Source: Bacillota bacterium
Lineage (GTDB): Bacteria; Bacillota; Clostridia; Lachnospirales; Lachnospiraceae
Direction: 5' to 3'
Assembly (NCBI GenBank): GCA_023413555.1
Contig: JAEZPG010000070.1
Location: 1-19,071 of the forward strand
Length of the DNA stretch: 19,071 bases
Below the pieces are notes generated by a model, which was not told the origin of the DNA, searched no databases, and worked only from the letters and a program-made list of their open reading frames with translations. The position numbers and the translations under genes are program-made. Position 1 is the stretch's first letter; each line of letters opens with the position of its first letter. Shown one piece after another: positions 1-5,568 of this stretch.

Positions 1-74
1 TTATAACTCTTTTGGGGTTTGATGAGGGATTGCATTTATTATTAGAATAGATTTATATGAAGAGGAGTATTTAG

Positions 75-806
75 ATGGGAAAGTGTAAACGGAGGGTTAT
101 TATAGTTTCAATACTGGCTCTGCTCATTTTTATTACTGGTTGTACGAAAGGAAAAGAAGAGTTAGATAATGGGCTAGATTATACGTTAAAATCAGAAGAT
201 CTACAAGGAAAGATGAAAGAGCTTCATTCTATCCTTGCGAAGAATGTGACATTCACTAAAACTGCAAGGGTGGAAGATTTTGATATGGAATTAAGTAAGG
301 ATATGAACGATACGATAATCTATGGTACCTTGCAGACGAATAATGGAAGAAAAATTGAGATTAATTATTTTGACAGTCAGAAGACAGGGACGATACATAC
401 AGAGGAAATCAAAGATCCAAACCTTGGGGAGCATTTATCTTGGGGGCAACTTTTGGATGTGTTGGAAGCCTTTAAGATGAATCAGATTGTAGGTTATAAT
501 GCAGATTCAATTGAAATACAATATCCTTTTGAACCGTTTTTGGTTTCAAAGATAGAATTTACAGAGGAGGACAGGAAGCGAACCTATGATTATTCCCATA
601 TTGAAGATGTGCAACCAAAAGAAGGCAACAATGGTCAGTTGGGTTATTATCTTTGTGATGGAGATTCCTGTATACCAGTTGAGAATATGTCAACGATGGA
701 TGGAAGTTACTACTGTATCAAAGTATCGTTTTATGATAGTAAAACTAAAGAAAGTACTGGTTCTTATTCGGTAAAAGGATGGTTTGGAATACTTGTTGAG
801 ATATAA
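75..806 (+). CDS. Putative lipoprotein of unknown function
   Basis: 243 residues. The N-terminus has basic residues, then a hydrophobic stretch at about residues 8-20, then a lipobox ending ITGC with the acceptor Cys at 23. This predicts a lipoprotein anchored on the outer face of the membrane. The rest is hydrophilic, with no enzyme motif I recognise. Two Cys lie close together near residues 194-199 (CDGDSC), which could form a disulfide. AGGAG at 63-67 sits 7 bases before the ATG. The downstream CPBP gene follows at once, so the two are probably co-transcribed. The lipoprotein call rests on the signal sequence alone, and the function is unknown. Confidence 0.8.
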   Translation: MGKCKRRVIIVSILALLIFITGCTKGKEELDNGLDYTLKSEDLQGKMKELHSILAKNVTFTKTARVEDFDMELSKDMNDTIIYGTLQTNNGRKIEINYFDSQKTGTIHTEEIKDPNLGEHLSWGQLLDVLEAFKMNQIVGYNADSIEIQYPFEPFLVSKIEFTEEDRKRTYDYSHIEDVQPKEGNNGQLGYYLCDGDSCIPVENMSTMDGSYYCIKVSFYDSKTKESTGSYSVKGWFGILVEI

Positions 807-824
807 ATGGAAGGGTTAGGAAGA

Positions 825-1742
825 ATGAAAGAGAAAAGGTATTTGTATAAAAGTGAACTATTTGATAAGGCAAGTCATAGCAGATTTTTACCCAATTTTT
901 TTCTGGCTGCAATCATATTTGCGGTGCTGTGGTGTGGAAGCAGATTTTTGGCACAGTATGCTATCGATCTGTTTACAATTCTTTTTGACAATAAAAAATT
1001 GCCGGCAGGTATTGATATATATATAGTAAATCGCCTAGTAAAATGCAGCGCGATTATTGGTGCCTTTCTTCTATGGGTTAGGTTTGTTGAAAAAAGGAAA
1101 GTCTCTACCATAGGCTTTCAAACGCATAATTTGATTAAAAAGTATTTCTTTGGTTTTTTTCTTGGTTTCTTACTAATATCGCTCAATATTGGATTCTTCG
1201 TTATTTTAGGAGTAGCCGAATTTGTAAAGCTTGAGAGGCCTGTTTTTAATATATCCACTATGGGCGTATTCGTTGCTTTGCTATGTGGATGGGTTATTCA
1301 AAGTGCCTCTGAAGAATTAGCGGTGAGGGGGTGGCTGTTACCTGTACTAGGTGCAAAGTATAATGTTGTATTTTCTATCCTCACAACTTCTATGGTATTT
1401 GCAGTAATACATTTGTTGAATCCTAATGTGACGATCTTATCGTTTGTAAACATATTTTTATCTGGTATGTTTTTGGCTTTATACGCAATTGTACAGGAAG
1501 GCTTATGGGGAGTTTGTGGTTTTCATTTTGCATGGAACCTTGCGCTAACCAATATATATGGATTCGAAATCAGTGGATATCCATCCATGAAGTCACTGTT
1601 GAAATTTAAGGTAGATGGACCAGAATTTATTACAGGAGGAGGGTTTGGCCCCGAGGCTGGAATATTGGTCACTATTTTTTTGTGCGCTGGAATAGTAATT
1701 TTAAGTACAAGAATATTTAAGAGTAAGACATCACGAATATGA
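825..1742 (+). CDS. CPBP-family (Abi/CAAX protease-like) intramembrane metalloprotease
   Basis: Polytopic membrane protein of about 305 residues. It has the three CPBP motifs: EExxxR (EELAVR, about residues 163-168 from this start), FxxxH (FAVIH, His near 196) and HxxxN (HFAWN, His near 234). In this family these residues form the putative metal site. Characterised members process prenylated proteins or take part in bacteriocin immunity, but the substrate here cannot be deduced. An in-frame ATG at 807 directly abuts the lipoprotein stop. I prefer 825 because AAGGG at 811-815 lies 9 bases before it, while 807 has only a weak site. It probably forms an operon with the preceding lipoprotein gene. 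No clear terminator follows. Confidence 0.85.
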   Translation: MKEKRYLYKSELFDKASHSRFLPNFFLAAIIFAVLWCGSRFLAQYAIDLFTILFDNKKLPAGIDIYIVNRLVKCSAIIGAFLLWVRFVEKRKVSTIGFQTHNLIKKYFFGFFLGFLLISLNIGFFVILGVAEFVKLERPVFNISTMGVFVALLCGWVIQSASEELAVRGWLLPVLGAKYNVVFSILTTSMVFAVIHLLNPNVTILSFVNIFLSGMFLALYAIVQEGLWGVCGFHFAWNLALTNIYGFEISGYPSMKSLLKFKVDGPEFITGGGFGPEAGILVTIFLCAGIVILSTRIFKSKTSRI

Positions 1743-1950
1743 ACCATATGATAAGAAGATAAAAAGTAGATGCTCCAAGAACATTAATATAGCCCCGACA
1801 TTTAAGGGATCCCTCACTTTGACAAATGTAAGCACTTCTATAGTTATCATAGGATTTCATCTACTTTCATTAGAACTAAAAGTGGGAGAGTATAATAAGG
1901 TTACTTTCTCTCGTCTATTTCAAACACTACATAAAACCACATAAAACAAA

Positions 1951-2000
1951 GTGATATTAAGTTAAACATCTAGAAATAATAAGTAGAAAATCAATATCAC
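1951..2000. repeat. 8-base inverted repeat upstream of the parA promoter
   Basis: GTGATATT at 1951-1958 and its exact complement AATATCAC at 1993-2000, separated by 34 bases. They lie about 35-85 bases upstream of the -35 box. The arms could be paired binding sites for a regulator, or a coincidence in AT-rich DNA. The spacing is too long for a terminator. Confidence 0.3.
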
Positions 2001-2033
2001 ACTAAATCGGAATATATTGTATGACTATTCGTG

Positions 2034-2062
2034 TTGACTTTGCTATACCATGGGGATATAAT
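2034..2062 (+). promoter_or_regulatory. Sigma-A-type promoter of the parA operon
   Basis: TTGACT (2034-2039), a 17-base spacer, and TATAAT (2057-2062). It lies about 97 bases before the parA start codon. The core and flanks (GTGTTGACTTT and ATATAATGAAA, plus an upstream CGGAATA) recur at identical spacing before the microcompartment operon at 3317-3375. Confidence 0.8.
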
Positions 2063-2066
2063 GAAA

Positions 2067-2082
2067 GTATTAAAGATAATAC
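2067..2082. promoter_or_regulatory. Palindrome at the predicted parA transcription start (possible operator)
   Basis: GTATTA-AAGA-TAATAC is a perfect 6-base inverted repeat with a 4-base centre. It begins 5 bases after the -10 box, so it would cover the transcription start. That position suits repression, perhaps autoregulation by the ParA pair or control by the DeoR-type protein at 12501. Binding is inferred. Confidence 0.4.
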
Positions 2083-2159
2083 ATAGGAATGACAGAACGA
2101 AAGTAAGGTAATAGGATTCGCTTCGTATAATAATAGTAAGGATATGGGAGAGGTAACAT

Positions 2160-2963
2160 ATGCAGAATCATAGACAAACTTCTGTAATCTGTTTTACAAA
2201 TAATAAAGGTGGCAGTGGCAAATCCACTTCATGTGCTAATTTAGGCTATGAGTTATCTCAGGCAGGGAAAAAGGTATTACTGGTAGATGGTGATATGCAG
2301 TTAAATCTCTCTCTGACATTATTTCCGGAAGATACAGTTTTAGAGATGGCAGGGAGTGGAAAGACTCTTTTTGATGCGATTTGTAAGAAAGATGATCTGA
2401 AGCAATACATCGTTACTTCCCCCTATAATAACCTGAATCTCATTCCATCCTCCACCCTTATGAATCAAGTAGAATATGAGATTTTTAATAAGGTACAAAG
2501 GGAATTTATTTTAAAAAAGTGTCTGAGTAATATCTGTGAAGAAGGTATGTATGACTATATCTTAATAGATGCACCACCTACACTAGGAATCTGGGTCATT
2601 AATATTTTATGTGCAGCAGATTATATTATTGTTCCAGTTGAGGCATCACCATGGGGCTTATTTGGGCTCGCAAATATGTTTGATTTCCTTGGAGAGATGA
2701 AGGATATCGTGGATGCAGAAGTGATGGGCGTCTTAATCACCAAAGTAGATGAACGAAAGAATTATTATAAACAGACGAGAAAGATATTGGATAACTACAG
2801 TAACTTACATATATTTAACTCATTTATCCATGTAGATGCCTCGATTGAGTGGGCGCAGGATGAATCAAAGCCAGTAGCTGTTTATAAGAAAAAAACTAGA
2901 AGTAGTAATGAATACAAGCAGTTAGCTAAGGAGGTTTTAGAATATGGCAGTAGGAAAAGGTAG
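2160..2963 (+). CDS. ParA/MinD-type ATPase, candidate microcompartment-positioning factor (McdA-like)
   Basis: 267 residues, about full length for a small ParA without an N-terminal DNA-binding domain. It has a deviant Walker A motif KGGSGKST (residues 16-23) with the signature Lys at 16. It also has a Walker A' region VDGDMQ (42-47) and a Walker B motif ILIDAPP (134-140). Such proteins dimerise on ATP, coat the nucleoid and distribute cargo such as plasmids, chromosomes or carboxysomes. GGGAGAGG lies just before the ATG. Its stop overlaps the start of the next gene by 20 bases, so the two are translationally coupled. No ParB-like DNA-binding gene is adjacent. The neighbouring microcompartment operon, with a matching promoter, suggests organelle positioning. 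A partition gene left by a mobile element is the main alternative. The ATPase family is certain; the cargo is inferred. Confidence 0.93.
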   Translation: MQNHRQTSVICFTNNKGGSGKSTSCANLGYELSQAGKKVLLVDGDMQLNLSLTLFPEDTVLEMAGSGKTLFDAICKKDDLKQYIVTSPYNNLNLIPSSTLMNQVEYEIFNKVQREFILKKCLSNICEEGMYDYILIDAPPTLGIWVINILCAADYIIVPVEASPWGLFGLANMFDFLGEMKDIVDAEVMGVLITKVDERKNYYKQTRKILDNYSNLHIFNSFIHVDASIEWAQDESKPVAVYKKKTRSSNEYKQLAKEVLEYGSRKR

Positions 2964-3162
2964 CATGGAACGAGCTGCGAAGGCCATGGAGACAGATACT
3001 AAAAAAGCTTCTTCTGAGAAGAAGGTAACAAAGTCAGTAACTGTTCCATCAAAGCAGGTGATGGATAAGCTGGTGGATAAAAATCACAGTGGAGATGAAC
3101 ATGACAAAAAATCAGATGCTCAGATTCGGGTAGGACAGGAAATGCCAGTTTATTATTTATAA
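2944..3162 (+). CDS. Small lysine-rich, probably disordered ParA partner (McdB-like candidate)
   Basis: 72 residues, with no family recognised. The sequence is highly charged and rich in Lys, Glu, Asp and Ser. It has no Cys or Trp and no hydrophobic core, so it is probably disordered except for a short C-terminal segment ending PVYYL. The N-terminus MAVGKGSMERAAKA resembles the short basic ParA-stimulating tail of ParB proteins, which often carries a GKG-type sequence. There is no helix-turn-helix, so it is not a DNA-binding ParB. AAGGAGG at 2928-2934, 9 bases before the ATG, and the 20-base overlap with parA support real, coupled translation. A terminator follows directly. Partnership with ParA is inferred from coupling and composition; an adaptor to the shell is a hypothesis. 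Confidence 0.75.
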   Translation: MAVGKGSMERAAKAMETDTKKASSEKKVTKSVTVPSKQVMDKLVDKNHSGDEHDKKSDAQIRVGQEMPVYYL

Positions 3163-3170
3163 GAGTAATG

Positions 3171-3224
3171 AAAAAAGTTTTTGGAAACAGATTATAATTT
3201 AGCTGTTTTCAAAAACTTTTTTTT
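3171..3224 (+). terminator. Rho-independent terminator of the parA operon
   Basis: The arms AAAGTTTTTGGAAACAG and CTGTTTTCAAAAACTTT pair over 17 positions with a single G-T pair, around an AT-rich loop. A run of T follows. It begins 9 bases after the stop of the small gene and separates the ParA pair from the microcompartment transcript. Confidence 0.88.
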
Positions 3225-3342
3225 GCATATAAAACAAATAAAAAACCACACTTTATAAACTAGAAACCTGTAAACAGTAGACAATGGAATATGAAAATTT
3301 TTAAATTAGTCATAAACGGAATAAAAATTATGAGGTTTTGTG

Positions 3343-3371
3343 TTGACTTTATGTTGGATAGGTAATATAAT
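3343..3371 (+). promoter_or_regulatory. Sigma-A-type promoter of the microcompartment operon
   Basis: TTGACT (3343-3348), a 17-base spacer and TATAAT (3366-3371), 51 bases before the first shell gene. The surrounding 63 bases (3317-3379) align without gaps to the parA promoter (2008-2070), with identity at 43 positions, most strongly in and beside the hexamers and at CGGAATA. The perfect palindrome seen at the parA start site is not conserved here. Confidence 0.82.
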
Positions 3372-3421
3372 GAAACTATCTTAAAGGTAACAATAATGGT
3401 TCTATTGGAACAGGAGAAGTT

Positions 3422-3775
3422 ATGGAAGATAAGCAAAGAATTATTCAAGAATTAGTTCCAGGCAAACAGATTACTCTGGCACATATTATTGCGAATCCAG
3501 ATAGCGTTCTGTATGATAAATTGGGGTTAAATCCAACAGTTGATTATGCAAAGTCAGCAATTGGTGTCCTTACGGTCAGCCCAGCAGAAACGGCAATTAT
3601 TATAGCAGATATTGCAATTAAATCGGCTGGAGTAGAACTTGGTTTCGTAGACAGATTTTCGGGATCGGTTATATTAACTGGAACAGTATCTGAAGTAGAA
3701 GCAGCAATTCATGCGATGATAGCCTATACACGAAATACTTTAGGATACACAGTTTGCGAGATTACGAAAACATGA
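3422..3775 (+). CDS. EutS/PduU-type microcompartment shell protein (permuted BMC-H)
   Basis: 117 residues, the usual length for this family. It opens with RIIQELVPGKQITLAHIIANP (residues 6-26), the N-terminal hallmark of EutS/PduU. A circularly permuted BMC fold follows. Family members form hexameric shell tiles with a small beta-barrel over the pore. AGGAG at 3412-3416 sits 5 bases from the ATG. The stop overlaps the start of the EutP/PduV-like gene in an ATGA junction. It is the first gene of the shell operon. The call is secure; whether it is closer to EutS or PduU cannot be settled by eye. Confidence 0.93.
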   Translation: MEDKQRIIQELVPGKQITLAHIIANPDSVLYDKLGLNPTVDYAKSAIGVLTVSPAETAIIIADIAIKSAGVELGFVDRFSGSVILTGTVSEVEAAIHAMIAYTRNTLGYTVCEITKT

Positions 3776-4227
3776 AAAAGATTATATTAATGGGAAGAAG
3801 CGAAGCTGGAAAAACAACATTAACCCAGGCCCTCAAGGGTGAACAAATCACATACCAAAAGACACAGTACATAAATCATTTCGATGTAATCATTGACACA
3901 CCGGGGGAATATGCCCAGACAGGAGAACTCGGGAGAGCATTGGCTCTATATTCATATGAAGCAGATGTTGTTGGATTGCTCGTGGCCGCCAATGAACCAT
4001 ATTCACTATTTCCACCTAATATTACTTGTATGGTGAATAGAGATGTGGTGGGGATTGTAACAAAAGTTGATCGACCGGATGCAAATCCGAAGATGGCAGA
4101 ACATTGGCTTAGGCTTGCAGGTTGCAAGAAAATATTCTTTGTTAATGCAGCTTCGAACGAAGGAATCACAGATATTCTTGAGTATCTTAAAGAACCAGGA
4201 GATGTAATGCCTTGGGAGAAAACGTAA
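3772..4227 (+). CDS. EutP/PduV-type small GTPase-like protein
   Basis: 151 residues. It has a P-loop GRSEAGKT at 8-15, DTPGEY at 42-47 (G3-like) and TKVD at 97-100 (G4-like), with VNAASNEG near 124-131. EutP/PduV proteins belong to ethanolamine and propanediol microcompartment operons. PduV has been reported to associate with the shell and influence microcompartment movement, and EutP has been reported to have acetate kinase activity. I chose ATG 3772 rather than the upstream in-frame TTG at 3754. It gives the family-typical start MKKIILMGRSEAGK and an ATGA overlap with the shell gene. The 64 bases after the stop contain a perfect AT palindrome. Confidence 0.9.
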   Translation: MKKIILMGRSEAGKTTLTQALKGEQITYQKTQYINHFDVIIDTPGEYAQTGELGRALALYSYEADVVGLLVAANEPYSLFPPNITCMVNRDVVGIVTKVDRPDANPKMAEHWLRLAGCKKIFFVNAASNEGITDILEYLKEPGDVMPWEKT

Positions 4228-4242
4228 CACCCTAATATGACT

Positions 4243-4262
4243 ATTATTTTTATAAAAATAAT
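4243..4262. repeat. Perfect 20-base AT-only palindrome
   Basis: ATTATTTTTA followed directly by its complement TAAAAATAAT, between the EutP/PduV-like gene and the aldolase gene. There is no GC and no loop, so it is a poor terminator. It could be a weak processing or attenuation hairpin that lets aldolase expression differ from the first two genes. Confidence 0.35.
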
Positions 4263-4291
4263 AAATAAAAAAAGAAAGTGAAGATGAGAAT

Positions 4292-5086
4292 ATGGTACAA
4301 AATGAGTATGAAATCAAAAAACAGATTTGTGAGATTGGCAGAAGAATTTACAATCGAAACATGGTTGCAGCAAATGACGGAAATATTTCTGTAAAGCTTA
4401 ATGACAATGAATTTTTATGCACACCAACAGGTGTATCTAAAGGATTTATGACACCAGAGTTTATCTGTAAAGTAGACGCTCAGGGTAATGTAATTCAAGC
4501 GAGTAAAGGATTTAAACCTTCTTCAGAAATCAAGATGCATATGAGAGTGTATGCGAAAAGACCTGATGTTGGATCAGTAGTTCATGCACATCCTACCTAT
4601 GCTACTAGCTTTGCTATTGCTGGAATTCCTTTAACACAGCCAATTATGCCAGAGGCAGTAATTGCACTTGGATGTGTACCTATTGCACCTTATGGAACAC
4701 CTTCTACATCAGAAATTCCAGATGCAGTGGAACCTTACTTAGAACATTTTGATGCAGTACTTTTGGAAAGCCATGGTGCATTGACTTGGTCTACAGACCT
4801 TTTAGCAGCTTATATGAAGATGGAATCTGTTGAGTTTTATGCTGAATTGTTATATAAGGCAAGACAGTTAGGTGGACCTAAGGAATTTAGCCCAGAAAAC
4901 GTTCAAAAACTATATGAAATCAGAAGACAAATGGGATTAGCAGGTCGTCATCCAGCAGATCTTTGTCAAAACAAAGGTCAGGAGAATTGCCACAACTGCG
5001 GTAATTGTTCTTCAGAAAGCAAAGGAGAGGAACAAGAACTCGTAGCAGAAATCACAAAAAAAGTTTTAAAACAACTTGGTAAATAA
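4292..5086 (+). CDS. Class II L-fuculose/L-rhamnulose phosphate aldolase with C-terminal encapsulation tail
   Basis: Zinc-dependent class II aldolase, 264 residues. It should split L-fuculose- or L-rhamnulose-1-phosphate into DHAP and lactaldehyde. The catalytic and metal residues match FucA: Glu79 (SSE), His98 and His100 (HAHP) and His161 (ESHGALT), each six beyond the E. coli FucA positions. It is about 50 residues longer than E. coli FucA. The addition contains Cys at 225, 233, 236 and 239 (CHNCGNC) in a hydrophilic linker. It ends in an amphipathic helix EEQELVAEITKKVLKQLGK (246-264) of the encapsulation-peptide type. The ribosome site is weak (GAAAGTGA). Aldolases of this kind mark the fucose/rhamnose GRM loci, so lactaldehyde is probably made inside the shell. 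The exact sugar phosphate cannot be told from sequence. Confidence 0.9.
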   Translation: MVQNEYEIKKQICEIGRRIYNRNMVAANDGNISVKLNDNEFLCTPTGVSKGFMTPEFICKVDAQGNVIQASKGFKPSSEIKMHMRVYAKRPDVGSVVHAHPTYATSFAIAGIPLTQPIMPEAVIALGCVPIAPYGTPSTSEIPDAVEPYLEHFDAVLLESHGALTWSTDLLAAYMKMESVEFYAELLYKARQLGGPKEFSPENVQKLYEIRRQMGLAGRHPADLCQNKGQENCHNCGNCSSESKGEEQELVAEITKKVLKQLGK

Positions 5087-5088
5087 GT

Positions 5089-5568
5089 ATGAATACTAAT
5101 AAGAATGATAAGGTGATTGAACGTATTGTTAATCAGGCAATTGCTTTGGAAACTATGTCACTCAACCTAGCTGTTAGGCTAATTCAGACAGTAGAGGATA
5201 AAGCACAGGAACTGGGGATAAATGTTGTCGTTGCTGTCTCGGATGCATCGGGAAGACCGATTGCAGTTCATTGCATGGATAATGCTTATCATGGCAGCTT
5301 TGATGTGGCAATTAACAAGACATATACAGCAACAGCTTTTCAGATGCCAACAAAGGACTTATCTAAATTATGTCAGCCTGGAGAAGACTTATATGGACTT
5401 CAGTTTTCCAACAATGGAAAAGTAATGATACTAGGTGGTGGGGAACCACTCTTAGTTGGCGAAACCATGATAGGAGCGTTAGGTGTATCTGGCGGGACCG
5501 CTGAACAGGATATTTTCTTAGCATCTTATGGGAAAAGTATGTTGAAGGAGGTAATAAAGTGGCTGTAG
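5089..5568 (+). CDS. HbpS/GlcG/PduO-C-like (DUF336) protein
   Basis: 159 residues. Residues from about 19 onward fit the HbpS/GlcG/DUF336 fold: VVVAVSDASGRPIAVHCMD, then KTYTATAF, then GLQFSNNGKVMILGGGEPLL and GALGVSGG. The family includes haem-binding HbpS and the C-terminal domain of PduO. Its function in microcompartments is not settled. Residues 7-18 (DKVIERIVNQAI) lie ahead of the domain and resemble the encapsulation helices of PduP and the alcohol dehydrogenase here, so it may be cargo. It starts 3 bases after the aldolase stop with a poor ribosome site, suggesting coupling. Its end overlaps the PduP start by 10 bases. There is no attached adenosyltransferase domain and no B12 enzyme in the window. 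Confidence 0.82.
   Translation: MNTNKNDKVIERIVNQAIALETMSLNLAVRLIQTVEDKAQELGINVVVAVSDASGRPIAVHCMDNAYHGSFDVAINKTYTATAFQMPTKDLSKLCQPGEDLYGLQFSNNGKVMILGGGEPLLVGETMIGALGVSGGTAEQDIFLASYGKSMLKEVIKWL

Larger units (their letters stand above)
1743..2159 (+). other. Intergenic stretch, no gene, regulatory DNA for the parA pair
   Basis: 417 bases without a credible coding frame, very AT-rich. It contains two copies of ACATAAAAC in direct repeat (1929-1937 and 1939-1947, 10-base period) and an 8-base inverted repeat GTGATATT/AATATCAC (1951-1958 and 1993-2000). A consensus promoter lies at 2034-2062, with a palindrome over the expected transcription start. A GGGATCCC palindrome lies inside the ACATTT...AAATGT inverted repeat near 1799-1830. 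That repeat has no U-tract, so it is not a convincing terminator for the upstream operon. Confidence 0.6.

Noticed and set aside
19..48. Possible promoter TTGATG-18-TAGAAT before the lipoprotein gene
   Set aside because: Both boxes deviate from consensus and the spacing is not optimal. The real promoter may lie outside the window.
1799..1830. Inverted repeat ACATTT...AAATGT with an internal GGGATCCC, as a terminator for the CPBP operon
   Set aside because: The arms are short and no T-run follows. It does not fit a rho-independent terminator.
1819..1850. TTGACA at 1819-1824 as a second promoter before parA
   Set aside because: The nearest -10-like sequences are at 14 or 20 bases, outside the usual spacing. 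The 2034-2062 promoter is far better.
3754..3771. Longer EutP/PduV start at TTG 3754
   Set aside because: It adds six residues not typical of the family, while ATG 3772 gives the standard start and an ATGA overlap.
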